Source: Sphagnum compactum
Taxonomy: Eukaryota; Bryophyta; Sphagnopsida; Sphagnales
Direction: 5' to 3'
Assembly (NCBI GenBank): GCA_965153455.1
Contig: OZ234502.1
Span: 2,025,267 to 2,089,266 of the forward strand
Length of the DNA stretch: 64,000 nucleotides
Positions 35,576-47,579 of the stretch are shown piece by piece; position 1 is the stretch's first letter; each line of letters begins with the position of its first letter. The notes under the pieces are model-generated. The model did not search any database. It was not told the DNA's origin and was given only the letters and a program-made list of their open reading frames with translations. The position numbers and the translations under genes are program-made.

Positions 35576-35815
35576 TAGACACAGGGAGTCTGCAAAATTC
35601 ATTCCCAGGGAGCCAGCCTCTCAGGGAGTCTCATATGCTATCTAGAAGTGTACTCTGAACCAATTTGTCAAGGATGAAGTTGGTTGGAAAGCAGCACCTG
35701 TTGGGGGAAACGAATTTTCCCTGATTTGACATTAGCTCTAAGTCAGGGTTAACTGAGAGCTTTCCCACATTCAAGCACACAGAAAGTGTACCAAAACTCC
35801 TTGTGTGATCAATCT
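35575..35815 (+). repeat. Dispersed repeat R, second copy
   Basis: Aligns with the reverse complement of about 55486-55730. Shared blocks: CCCAGGGAGCCA or CCAAGGGAGCCA, CTATCTAGAAG(T/G)GTACT, GAACCAAT, GGTTGGAAAGCA, TTGGGGGAAACGAA, TTTTCCC, TAACTGAGAGCTTTCCCACA and AAAACTCCTTGTG. It continues into AT-richer sequence with internal repeats at 35856-35908 and 36055-36107. Confidence 0.85.
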
Positions 35816-36485
35816 GCTGGCTGAAACCCTAAGCCTGGGCTTCTGAACGTCAATTCTTCCTCATCTCTTCTTCATTTTGAGTGATTTAAAACTTTATGGG
35901 AGTGCGAACTTGAGCTCTTCGATTCGTCTTCGAACTGCAGAGGCCAAGGGGTAATTATAGAAGAGCAAGAAGAGAATTAAGCTTTTCCAAGTTATAAAAC
36001 GCGTTTTTCTTCTCTTTTCCTTTCTTATACCCCTCTTACTTTCAATGCTCATAACTTTCTCATTTCTTGTTCACTTTAAGTGATTTAAAGTGCTATAAGA
36101 GCGCAACCTTATGATCTACAAACAATCTTTGAACCATAAAGGCAATAGAGCGACTTGCAAAGACTTTTTTGGGTGTTCGATAATAGTCTTCCAAGTGTTC
36201 GGTGCTTTTTCGTTTCCACCATTTGATCCCCCCGCCCCTTACTTTGGAGGGTCACATCTGACTCATTTCTTCATCTTTTTCAACGATTCAACTTTCTGTG
36301 GGTGCACAAATAGTAGGGCTACAATTCCTCTTTGGGCATGAAATTCAAAGGAGCACTCTCCAGAAATTCGCAGACCTCTGAGAAACCAAGTGTTCGGTGA
36401 TCAGCCTGGCTACCCTACCTACGGCTGGGCGGTAAACACCCCTGACGCGCTCTGTCCGGCGCTGGTTTCGGGCCTGACGGTACAG

Positions 36486-36524
36486 CCCTGCGGAGAACTG
36501 CGTTGTTCTGCCGCAGGGTTTTTT
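36486..36524 (+). other. GC-rich hairpin followed by a T6 run
   Basis: CCCTGCGG pairs with CCGCAGGG, and inside it AGAAC pairs with GTTCT around loop TGCGTT, with one bulged G. TTTTTT follows directly. In a bacterium this would be called an intrinsic terminator; in this nuclear setting its role is unknown. Confidence 0.7.
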
Positions 36525-36594
36525 AATTCTTGCCCGTTTGTGACATTATGTCTCGACTAAATGTGAAAAATAAAGCCCCTTTCTTCGTGCCCGA

Positions 36595-36651
36595 TGGTGC
36601 GGTAATGGTTAGATAAAAAATTCCTGCAGCCGAACTTGCTGGTTCAAATCC
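36595..36651 (+). other. tRNA-like sequence with A-box and B-box (SINE-like)
   Basis: TGGTGCGGTAATGGTTAGA resembles an A box and D arm; GGTTCAAATCC at 36641-36651 fits the B-box consensus and sits in a CTGG-loop-CCAG stem like a T arm. No matching acceptor stem is apparent, so it is not a normal tRNA gene. A tRNA-derived SINE head is the best reading. Confidence 0.45.
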
Positions 36652-36899
36652 AGAGCAAATCATGTGCTCGCGGAACATAGGCAATGAAGAATAGTACAGC
36701 ATTCTTTACTTCTCTGAAGAACATTGAAAACGGGTTGCATGGTTTCTTGCAGAACTCTGCAAGGCCAAGAAAGGTGTGCAAAAAGACAATCGAAACCAGT
36801 GCCGGACAGAGCTCGTTAGGGGGGTTGCCTAGCGCCTCCCCTACCTCTGTGCTTAGTCGGTTTATAACAAGCAACGACTTTTTGACTTATGCTCTCTTA

Positions 36900-39800
36900 T
36901 TTTCTTAGTGCATTAATGGTGTCCTGGTTATTATGTGCTTTTGTGACATTGTTTTTGGACTTTTACTTGCCTTGTACTTCTTGTGGATGGTTCTTCCCAT
37001 GATCCATCACTGCCTTCTGTGTTCTACAGGGCTTTTCTTTTTGTTGGTACTTGCAGTTGTTGAGGTGACTATAGTTGATATCTTGGAATGTTATAGTAAC
37101 CAATTTACCTAAGCATTGCCTAATGGGAATTGACCCATCTATCTATGAAGGAAGGTAGTTTGTTTTGTTTTGTTTGTACCAATGGGATCCATTGAACCAG
37201 GATGCCTCAGATCGTGTTCTTAGTCTCTTTCATGGTTTGCATATGGGGCAAGTTCTTGTGGCCTTCCATTGCATTATCCTAGGCATAATTTGAACATCTC
37301 TCCACCCATGTACCTTAAATCTCCCAAGAGATATTCAAAGTGGTCATCTCCATGAAAGAAAATATGAACACTAGTTTTGATAGATTTTCAAGTGCCCATA
37401 AAATGCTCACATCATCCTAGGACTCAAGGTAACTAGTGTTTATGTATATGAACAATCCATGATGATCAATAATGACCATGTTATTCATTGCATAGATCCT
37501 TTTTCAATGATTGAACCAAGTCTTATGGATCTCATTATTCCATAAATTTCAGATTTCAACCAAATTGTTGTCGATGAAACAAATACAACCTGACAATTTT
37601 ACAATAGTATACCCAAGCTAATTCTTTCCTTGGATGTTGGCCATTATATCTCATTTATAAATGCACCATTAATGCATGATGCAATAAACAATGCATCATC
37701 ACACAAAGCAGATTTTGATTAGTTTCGCATGAAAACATCATACATTGTGATATTGTCGTGTTTCATGTACAAAATGAAGTTTAGGACACATTATTTTGAC
37801 ATTAACTTTGATCATTTGCTCAAAACAATTGAAATATCCTTGTTTTGATGGAAACAAAAAACTAGACCATAACCTAATAAATTTGACATCGAAAACCCTA
37901 ACATTAAAATACTAAATCCTAATTCCAAACCTTAAATTTTGTCTTGAAAACCCAAAAAAACAGACCTAAACCTTAAACCCTAGTAAGAAACCTTCAAAAT
38001 GAGGTCTAAAAGCTTTAACCTTAACTTCTAAACATTAAACCATAACCTTAAACCTAAGTGATTTGGTCTAAAAACCTTAAAGTCAGACTTGAAAACACTA
38101 AAAACTAAATGTAAGCTTTAAACCTTAGGTTCAAAACCATCAAAAATCAAACCTAAAATCCCTAACCCTAATTTTAAAACATTAAACCCTAATTTCCAAC
38201 CTCAGTGACAAGGTCTAAAAGGTCTAAAATTAGACCTCAAAACATTAACCCTAACTTTTAAAATGTAAACCCTATTTTTAAACCCTGAAAAAAACCCTAA
38301 ACCTTAATTAAAACTTTTAACCCCTTAACTTTAACTTGAAAGCCTAAAATGAAAACTTGAAAACATTAAACTTTAAATATTAAACTCTAACCTTAAACCT
38401 AATTTTGAAAGTTAGACCTGACTTATAATTGCAAATACTAATGAAATAGGAGGCTTAAATATAGATGTAGTGTGGGTTCATATGGTAAGGACCATAATAA
38501 AAGCCAAATCATCAAACTCCTAAAATGTAAAATTTGTCAATAATCTTAGTGTGGTTCACATTGTAGCCAATATGTCTTAAATACCATTGGCCAAGTCCAC
38601 GAATTGTCCCATTCCTTCCTCCATTTCATGTGAAGTGAAAAATTCATTAGAGTTGCAACCCATAGTCAACATCATTTGAAAAATCATAAGATCATCTTGA
38701 TCCATATCCTTTAGAATCGTTTCATCACTTGGTAGAAAAATGATGAGGTAGAAATGAAACCACCACTAATTGAAGAATAGCAATTTGAGGAGCTTGAAAA
38801 AGACATTTTCCAAGCTCTCAAATGAGAATAAAAGGAAGCCTACAAGAATATCTTCATTATATACTTGGCATGAAAATTTAAATCTACAAGTTTCAACCTA
38901 CCTTAACCCTAAACCTACCTTTTTGGGGCAAATTTTTAATTTCCTCATTTTACATATACAAAAACATGAACTGAAAACAACATTTGTTATCACTATCTTT
39001 AATCCATGATTGTCTTTTCATCTTAACTACATATCTTGATTTGTAATTCCAATGTCCTACAAAAGCATAAACTATGTTATGTCCAAAAAATCCAAAACCC
39101 TATAAATCAAAGCAAACCCAAAAACCCCCTGAAACACTTAAAAATCAACCCTAAAACTTGAAATACCAAACATTCAAACCCACATAAAGCTTGTCCTAAC
39201 CCCACATTTTAACAGGCCAAACCTATCCCTATCCATATAGTCCCAAAGCAGTTTACTCACATTTAAGAAAGACTAACTGTATGGACTGTGCCCCTGGCTT
39301 AAGTGTGAACAGGACCTTATGATAGAGCTCAATTGTGAAAAAAATGTTTTACATTTTAAAATTAATTTCCAGTGACGAAAATTACTCTAAATTCAATATT
39401 TTCCCCATCTTAGGTCTAATATTTATGGAATTGCCTCCAAGAAGGGCTTCCTTACAGTACCCAGAGCTTGCCCAAATTTCCCAACAATATTTAATTTTGG
39501 TTTTGCGGAATTTTCTTTTAAAAAATTGCTCAATATTCCATAACTCTTGCGCCATAAGTGGAACACTACCAAACCACATCATTGCACCCTAAACCCATCA
39601 GAGGCTTTCCAACAGTACCAAGAGCATGGCAGGGGGGCCATGGTTTAGGAGATCTCGTTATGAAAAACAAAACAAAACAACAACCATTACCAAGAGAATG
39701 TAGTTTTTCCCACTCAAACAGCTGCAACTCATTACACAAGTGAGGAAAACTTTGTAGCTTCATACATTACAATATGCAATATGTCGTGTTCATTGTAGCA

Positions 39801-40558
39801 TATATTACATTGAAAGTACCATTTGAAATTTAGTTATGGCACATATTACACAATTCTCCACCATTCCACAATCCAAATTTCAAGCTTTAGGTTTTGGGGT
39901 TTCTTAGGAATATGCTTGTATGCTTATGGTTGCTCCATGTTTCTACAATATAGTTGTTTGCTTCTTGCTCCATTACTTTGGAGAAGGCAGTTTCAAGGAC
40001 ACGAGTTCTCTTCCTCAAGAACACATTATGTAGAGGATCCTTGCCATGAATGTGATGGCAGTGTTCTCTTTGTAAGGAGCTGTTTGCTGATGCTTCCTTC
40101 AGGAGACAGCCTCCTGGAAGTTATTGATTTGATACAAGTTGTCACTACTTCAACCTTAGGGTTCAAGGATTTGTCATTTCATTCTGTCCTTGGTGTACTG
40201 AGTTGTCCGTGGACCTTTTACTGTACACAATGAGACATGTTCAATGAGTCGTATTGACCATAATCCAAACAAGATATAACTGAAAGAAATGCAGTCCGTG
40301 GATGTGCATTGCAACACCTTGGTCAAAAATCCACTCACCTCACAGCCTCAAGGCATACAACAAGCAAGTTTCAAAGGTTCTTATCTAAAACCCATGAAAT
40401 ATCAGAGTAACCACAATTGAGACATTCAAGGTGTCAGAGAATTTGAGATATTAGGAGAGTCATCGATGTGGGTTGTCATCATGCTGTTTGTGACAATTTT
40501 CTTGACCTAATAATCCCTCCAAATGATCGTTCTAAGAGTGACACTCCATGTCCAAGCT
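36900..40558. other. Intergenic region with degenerate telomere-like DNA
   Basis: No gene is recognised. 37860-38420 is a degenerate AAACCCTAA-type tract. Short open frames at 38770-39009, 39335-39592 and 39823-40233 show no recognised motif, and the last has no ATG start. The rightmost part should include the 3' UTR of the minus-strand FAP1-like gene. Confidence 0.55.
37860..38420 (+). repeat. Degenerate telomere-like tract
   Basis: Dozens of variants of AAACCCTAA, ACCTTAAAC and TAAACCTAA occur over about 560 bases with few perfect units, as expected for an old interstitial telomeric insertion or an AC-rich satellite. Confidence 0.7.
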
Positions 40559-42298
40559 TCAGACCAGGACTGCAATGCCATCTGCAACCGAAGCCTTTGC
40601 AGATTTGGAGACAGCACTAGACCCCAAAAACACATCAAACAGTGCCAACAGCAAGACTCTTGAGTTGATGGTTGCTTCTGTAACTGGGTTTGCACAGGGG
40701 CTTGCTGCTATAGCTATCTGCAGCAAATGCAAAGCAGACTTATCAGCTCCATTTGCTGAACCTTGCGCCACTAACTACATAATTCTAGATAGAAAGACTT
40801 CAGTGATCTTTTGTGACTTTGTTCAGCAAAGTAGACTAAACTGAACTGAAAAAATTCTGCATATCTTCAGAGTCATTTCCTGCACTTGAAGGAAAGTGCA
40901 TTGAAATGCTAAATACAGTATCTTCAGAATTCTGATGCCGTCATCTCTATGATTTTCATGCTGAGACACTCATGCACCAAACCAAGAACCTGAAGACCAA
41001 GTACAACTTAGCTGACATGAGAGTCATATTGGTGCAGAGAAAAAAGTACCTTAAGATTGGAAGGTTGGACCCAAGCCAGAATGATGCGGGTACCTTGCTT
41101 TAAAGCACGACCTTGAAAGACTTTACCAAAATCAGCTAGTGCTGCCTCTCCATGCACACCATTATCTGCAGCCTTCAGCCGTGGCACCAGTGCCTCATCT
41201 AAAGCTCCCCAAAATGTAGCACCATCTACATCTCTTGCCAGCACAATTTCTAGTGCCTTCTCAAAAGGTGCTGCAACATCGCCAAACCCAACTCAATGTT
41301 ACCATCTCTCTAGTACTTTCCTCTCTGTGAGGATGGAGCAAAACAGTATTCCTTGACCAGGTCAATATAAAACCACACCCACACCATGCAACAAATCCAG
41401 CAAATTCAGATAGTGCATGGCCTTCTGATTTATGAACAATTTTGGAAACCCTGCAATTTTGCCAATGTCCAATTCAGAGGCAGTGAGAACAGCAGACAAT
41501 ACCTTCTGCTAACACCTTGTACAAAGCATCATCTTTTGCAAGATCAGCTGCCTCCTTCCCATGCCACGAAGCCAGGAAACTCCGAATCCCATCCTCCACA
41601 TAAACAGCAACTGCATAAACCTTTACTTTCAGAAAGGCTATTTGTTTCTCCCGCACACCTGCACAAACATTCTGAAAGGTAAACCCTAAACCCTAAACCC
41701 TGATTTACATATGGCTATTACTATTTCACTCACATTTGCCTATCCATTCTCAGGCACAACATCTAGACCTTCAAAGCATGGAGAAGTGATGGGTGGGGCC
41801 CATAGAGCAGAACAGATCTCATTTTCCCAACGGGCTTAGTGTACCTGCACCCAGGAAGGAGAGCTGTATGGAGCTGTCAGGTACCAAGAGTGATGGTCTG
41901 AATGAAATCCCAGTGGCTGGCTCCACCACTACATCATCAGTTCCCACTGCAGCAGCCAAACAGACACATGCACACATGACAACAGCTCAAATTGCCATCG
42001 CTGTTCAGGAACCCTAAACCCTAAATATTCTCATATTATTCACCAACGCACCTGCCGCAAGTATCTCTGCCGAACGTCTTGGTGTTGGAACTCGAGAGGA
42101 CTTAGTCGTTAGCCAGATGTGATATGGAGCACTCAGCTGTGAAGAACAGCATTCCGAAACCTGGCAGCAAGAGTTTCTCCTGAAAGAAAGAAGAGCTAGG
42201 GTTCTTGTGATTCTGCTGAAACTGAAATCCTTTACTGTCGATGCAGACGTGAGAAATACCCGACCATTCCCAGTCCCAGCGCTGCAACAAATCTCCAT
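40559..42298 (-). CDS. FAP1: Plastid fatty-acid-binding protein, chalcone-isomerase fold (FAP1-like)
   Basis: Five exons on the minus strand: 42052-42298, 41845-41946, 41503-41658, 41050-41270, 40559-40717; predicted 294 residues. The first 80 or so residues are rich in Ser, Thr and Arg with few acidic residues, as in a chloroplast transit peptide. The mature part follows Arabidopsis FAP1 closely: VEPATGISFRPSL, LSFLGAGVREKQIAFLKVKV, YAVAVYVEDGI, EKALEIVLARDVDGATFW, ALDEALVPRLK, GRALKQGTRIILAW and ALFDVFLGSSAVS. FAP proteins have the chalcone-isomerase fold, bind fatty acids and act in plastid fatty-acid metabolism; they are not thought to be flavonoid isomerases. All junctions keep frame. 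Introns 1 and 2 carry telomere-like CCCTAAA runs 25-45 bases from splice sites. A distinction from FAP3 rests on remembered similarity only. Confidence 0.92.
41682..41702 (+). repeat. Telomere-like tract in FAP1 intron 2
   Basis: AAACCCTAAACCCTAAACCC, ending 24 bases upstream of the exon 3 acceptor in transcript direction. Confidence 0.9.
42009..42026 (+). repeat. Telomere-like tract in FAP1 intron 1
   Basis: GAACCCTAAACCCTAAAT lies about 25 bases inside intron 1 from its donor. Confidence 0.9.
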
Positions 42299-43179
42299 AG
42301 TACCGAATACAACTCTGCTCCAAATCTAAAGAAACAGGAAAATACGACAAACTCTCTGCTGGTTCTTGTGGTTCATCTCAATGCTAAACTGTGAAATTCT
42401 CCTTTCCTGATGCTTCTTCCGCTGCTGCAAGCTCCAAAGAGATTCAAAACTACCAACCCATCAACGCAAAAAACAAAACAAACAAACAAAAAGAAACAAA
42501 AACGCTTCACGATATTTGGTCCTCTCGCAATGCCTTTGTTCTGATTTTCTCGCCATTCCTTTCGTTTTGGTACTCTCGCATTCACATTTCAAGTCCTTTT
42601 TTAACAACACTACATTCGTGTCACTCCTACTGCAACTGTAACGAAATGCAAAATTAGAACAAAACCCTAAAAACAAAACAGAAACCATTTCAATTTTTTC
42701 TTTGTAAAGACACTTATGCATCCCTGGCAATTTATCATTCCATTGCCAATTATGTATTTGCCAATTTTCAAATTCATGATAACCTCCAAATATTCATACA
42801 TATTACTTATAGTAGATTTCACATGTTAGTTGTGCAAAGATGAAGATATTCAAACATTTGAAATCAAGTGGCTTATGGGGGAATTGAACCCTAGTCCTTT
42901 AAAGAACTCTACCCATTGTAGCGCAAGTTGCTTCAAAAAAAACTTAACACTCAAACCCCACACATGTAGAACCCAAAAAGAAATCAATAGTTCCAAGCAA
43001 CTCAATCATCCACTCAATCAACAACTTTTATTCTTGTTGAGTTCCATAAATTGGTCCATAAATAGCCAATGCTATAACATCAAATTTGGACCAAAAAAAA
43101 TTAGGGTCAAAGTTAGATGGAAAAAGAAAGATAGTAAGAATTAAAAACTAAGATTTGAAGTTTAGATAATTGTTTAATC
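42299..43179. other. FAP1 5' flank and AT-rich spacer
   Basis: It should hold the FAP1 promoter and 5' UTR, with no clear TATA box. A SINE-like tRNA sequence lies at 42880-42925 on the minus strand. Confidence 0.5.
42880..42925 (-). other. tRNA-like A-box/B-box pair (possible SINE head)
   Basis: On the minus strand GCGCTACAATGGGTAGAG is followed by GGGTTCAATTCCCCC, which fits A-box and B-box/T-arm consensus. The spacing is short and no full cloverleaf is visible. Confidence 0.35.
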
Positions 43180-44900
43180 CATGTCAACCTATAACTTTTT
43201 GAACTATTTAGCGTTTGCAATCAACTGATTATTTTTTTCAATTAAAACAACTTCATTTTCCATATACTCCATTAGGTTTGCATTTGGTGTACAATTCAAG
43301 TGCAAGTCATTAGGCTATTTTTTACCAGTGTGATAATCTGATCCAAATTTTCCATTTGTAAACGACAACGCTTCAAAACTATCAAAACACCAACCATATT
43401 AAAAACTCTTTTTGTTTCAATTTAAGATCTAAAAGTCCCAAAAACTTGTTTAACAAAGAAGCCTACATTTAGAAATTGACCCTTGTGGGTTTACCACAAA
43501 GTTAATGGATTTGCACATAGACAAAAGGATAAATAACCTTTGAAACAAAGCCAATTCACCAATAACCAATGCCCATGAAGATTCTTTCATGGATGTACCA
43601 ATATTGAACATGTTAATGTTTTCATCTTCATTTTCAAAAGCAAATCCATCAACTAGAACAATTGTCTAGGCTTGAATAATAGGGTTTAACTATTTAAAAA
43701 TTGTCATAAAAAGGGGGATGACTTCTTTCACATCATATTCAACTATAAAATGGATTGCATTTTTGTGCCTCACATAGTTTTCAACAACTTGCAAGGATTT
43801 GAAACAAGGATTCAACATTCAGGCCAACATATTGTGAACTTGATGAGAATAAAAAAAATAATTATAGGAAAGGTATTATCACCTTCACAACCTCTTGCCA
43901 TATGTTCTTTTTCAAGAAATGAAGTTCAACATCAAATTGATCAAATGTTTCAACCCCATTAGCAAGGGGATCAAATTCTAATTCTAATGCCACAATCAAG
44001 TTAATCACAATACTCAAGACATCAAACAATAACCGATTGATTCATCACACATGCACTCATTAGAAGATTTAAATAGGTATGATAACTTCAGCCATGACCC
44101 ACATTTGGACCTTCAAGATTCACTTCTCCAAACTTAGTGATTTATGCCTTTGATAACATAACAAAATAATTTGCTTAAATTTAAACATTTCTTCAAACAC
44201 TATTACTTTTGGCAACCCATATTTTGACAAGAGTTTTCAACTTTTAATGACATTTCTTAATTTCAATTTGCAAGTTTTTTCCCATTCTTGCGTCCCTTTC
44301 CCTAATTGTTTTGTCTATGTAATTGTTTTTTACAAATTAGCTTGAGTTTTTTTTTACATTCACCAAAATTAAACTCATAGAAATCTTATCATCATTTGTT
44401 GCATATTGGCATGTTTTAGATGCCCAAAGAAAGTACCTTCATAAACTTGCAACAAATTCAAAGCCTCAAAATCAATAATAAAACATAATGTTTAGCCATA
44501 GATCTCAAGTTGTTGCCTTCATCTTTTACAAAAGTAATCACATGATGGATTAATCCAAATTTTTTCAACAATGTTTAAAGTTGTAAAGCCATGGTGTTGT
44601 TCGTTGTTTCATGCACTTCAAATATTTCCACAATAACATGCTTAAAAGTCATCAAAATAATTAATGATCAAAACAAATGTGTTTACACCAACTTTGGACA
44701 TCCAAAGATCAAAGCTAGTAAAAATTGTCATGACAGTTTTAAGTTATAAAATTAGTTAACACATATAATTCCATGGTCTTTTGGATCATTTTAGGTAGCA
44801 CTTTTTCCACAAGAATTGAACAAAATGGAAAAGCAAAACAAAAAAATTGATGTAAGACTAACCTACATAACTAGGTTTTCCATGTTTGAGTTTAAACTTT
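43180..44900 (-). pseudogene. Decayed hAT transposon, copy C
   Basis: Aligns in the same order with the hAT relics at 47.6-50.3 kb and 58.5-60.8 kb: CCAAAGATCAAAGCTAG (44700 region) and AATAACCAATGCCCATGAAGA (43560 region). On the minus strand near 43400-43430 a block reads IETKR(V)F, the remnant of the SQIETERIF motif of hAT dimerisation domains. Many stops and frameshifts; no coding potential remains. Confidence 0.6.
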
Positions 44901-46860
44901 TATAGTTGCAAGATGCAATTCATCATTTTTAACAAGTCATTATCACATTACAAATGGATGCTTTCAACATTTAAAATGTTGGTAATTGGGTTTTTGCTTG
45001 CATCACAAGCAAGTTTGTCATTGATGCCATCAACACTTTCAAAAACAACAATGTTGTCTTTAACCATTGTAAAACATAGACAACAATAAAACCTAATCAC
45101 AAAACCTAACTCCATGAAAACAAAAAACATTGGCAATTAATGTTAGAAGCTGAAATAGGAAATAAAAAGTGTGCAAATGTCCAAACAATTGAAATTAGAA
45201 AAACAATAAGCTAGTGGAAAGAAAGAACCCTATTTCATGCAAAAAAACATGATCAAAATGCGTAGAAAAAATGTGATGCCCTCGTTATCACTAGTATAGC
45301 AACATTGAAGCTTAGGGATAGAATTTTTCACAAAAAAGGTCAAACAAAGCTCATTGTTCAAAATGCAACAACTCATAAAAAATGCTTGTAGAGGTTTATG
45401 ATCCATGAATAAACCAACAACCAAACAAGACAATAAAGAAAAATAAAATGCAAGAACCTAGTGGCTATTGTGTGTGAACAATGAACAAACCAACAACTAA
45501 AAATCAAGGTGACAAAAAAAATAAAGAAATTAATAGTGTGGATGAGCTCAAACAAGCCAAAATTGATCTGTTAAAACATCAATTTTTTTGTATATTCTTG
45601 TTACATGTATTTATGTGGTGCCACTTTAATGGCATGTGAATCATGAAAAGTTATGCTTATTGAATAATATGAATATTGAAAAATCTAAAATGAATCAAAA
45701 AAAATTTCCAATATCTAAGTTTGGTTTGAACAAAAAATGTTTAACAATTTCAATCAATAACATTATTTTCATAAAAGACCCCTTAGTTTTCATAATACAA
45801 TTTATTTCATCCTCAATGTTTTTGTAGTAATAGGGTACTATTAAATAAATTTAATACAAAATCAAATTTTCATATTTTTTCAATTTTGTGTTTATCAAAA
45901 TTTAAGGTTTAAAAAAAATTCATCAGCCCTTTACAACATGTAAATGTGATGCAATGTATATGTTGTTTAAAGAAAATTTATAGCTTATAACATATAAAAT
46001 TAAACTTGAAAATGTTAACATGTTTTGGTATGATTTGAAATTGTGAATTTTTTCCAAAATGGAACACAAAATCTAGCAAAATCTATGCATTTTCAAAAAA
46101 TCAAATATATTCAAATTTGATTGTGAATAAAAATATGACATATTGGGGCAACTATAAATACAATTAATGAAAAGTATCAAAATATTTCATTTGAAAATTT
46201 CTTTTTAGGAAAACTTTCTTTTTTAGCAAAATGACAATAGTTCTAAATGCAAAGTAAACACATTGGCTTGTTATATGTCATTTGAACCATGGTGGTTGTC
46301 ATATGTGAACAACGAACAAGCCAATAGCTAGAAAACAAGATGATAGGAAAAAAACAAAGTGAAAGAACTTAATGATGCTTGTTGAATGCTACAAAATGCG
46401 CATAAACATTGATGTTTTCAAGCTAGCATGCTTGTTGACAACCTACAAGCTATCATAGATGTTAATGATGCCATTGCCTTTCTCATTGATTATTACCTTC
46501 ATAAAATGGTTCAAAAATAGCTCGTCTAACTAATGAAGTCTTTCATAAAAAAATTTAACGATGACAAACCTAATTAACATAAGGCCCGACAATTAAAAAA
46601 AGTAGCAAACTTTTTTTTCCGCCCCTAAACCTTTTTTATGTGGAAGTCATATCCGAACTTCCTTCAACCCTAATGAGTGGATATGAATACATAACGTTAA
46701 CACCACAAAAAGATATTAATATAGTAAGATTATTATGGTGGAAGACATCCACTAGTTTTGGATAAGGTCAGTTAGTGAAAATATTACAAAATCCACATAT
46801 ATTCATGCATATTCAATTGCATGTAGAGAATAGAGGGCACCTTTTACCCTTGTTAATATT
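44901..46860. other. AT-rich intergenic DNA
   Basis: No gene. A diverged direct repeat is visible at about 45446-45536 and 46287-46380 (TGTGTGAACAATGAACAA versus TATGTGAACAACGAACAA). Confidence 0.6.
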
Positions 46861-46872
46861 TCCTCCACAATG

Positions 46873-46928
46873 AAGGAGGCACCTTATGTAAAGTATATTC
46901 TTGAACCTTACATGCAAGGTGCCTCCTT
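46873..46928. other. Foldback hairpin with 13-bp perfect arms
   Basis: AAGGAGGCACCTT at 46873-46885 pairs with 46916-46928, and ATGTAA at 46886-46891 pairs with TTACAT at 46908-46913. It overlaps the start of a 79-codon frame (46870-47109, ATG-started) that I do not recognise. Confidence 0.85.
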
Positions 46929-47227
46929 TCCTTTGCAAGCAAAATTGCAGATGTTAAAACTCTACCAAATCTTTATGTTAGATAAGGACCTTGTGGCCAT
47001 TTTGGGAATTAAGGTCCCATGTTTGGCTCCTACCTTGCAAAAGGCCCTCTTTTTTAGGAGAACCCCATTTGAAGACTTTATCTTACATGCACCAAAATTT
47101 TTAATGTAATTGGAGAACAATTTATAAAATGTTTTATTTTTATGGTTTCTTGAAGTACCTAGTGAGTATCATGGGATTTTTTTTGTCAAAAAATAAAAAT
47201 TAGTGCAAGTCTTAACCAATGTTGGGT

Positions 47228-47251
47228 GGGTATCACATTTTTATGATACCC
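47228..47251. repeat. GGGTATCA inverted-repeat motif, site 1
   Basis: GGGTATCA and TGATACCC face each other over 8 bases. Related sites: 51846-51868 (9-bp arms GGGTATCAC/GTGATACCC, loop TCAAT) and about 61890-61912. Confidence 0.75.
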
Positions 47252-47579
47252 ATTAGATCCAATTTTCATTAAATGTTTTATAAAATGGTTTGGTTTTTAG
47301 TTTTTTTTCTTAAAATTTATATGTTGGTCAAGGGTATCAATATTTTTTAAAAATTAAACCGGTTTTCATTATACCGATTCTCGAAATTTTGACAATAGTT
47401 GATTCTGCTTTGTTAGGTCTCACAAACCAAGTATTACTTATTAAATTTTTATTATTAAATTTTTTTCCAAAACATTAAAATTTTAAAAAAATCTTGATTT
47501 TATTATATTTCCTACTAATGAAAAAATTACAAGCATTGTTACAAACAATTTTTTAACACTAAACAATAATTTATTTATT

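Larger units (their letters stand above)
36428..36834. mobile_element. Possible foldback/TIR element with GC-rich left end
   Basis: Inverted repeats at about 36428-36470 and 36791-36834 share a core CTCTGTCCGGC(G/A)CTGGTTTCG and a more diverged outer part containing CCCCT(A/G)ACG. The 360-bp interior holds a strong hairpin (36486-36518) and a tRNA-like sequence (36595-36651). GC content is well above the surroundings. No protein is supported. Confidence 0.5.

Noticed and set aside
36486-36524. Bacterial intrinsic terminator
   Set aside because: The shape fits, but no bacterial gene flanks it and the surrounding inverted repeats suggest a nuclear repeat; kept only as a hairpin and a finding.
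39823-40233. A 136-codon plus-strand frame
   Set aside because: It lacks an ATG start, shows no recognised motif and lies in repeat-rich sequence; I cannot support it as a gene.
40559-42298. True chalcone isomerase
   Set aside because: The transit peptide and sequence blocks follow FAP1, a fatty-acid-binding member of the fold, more closely than flavonoid-pathway enzymes.
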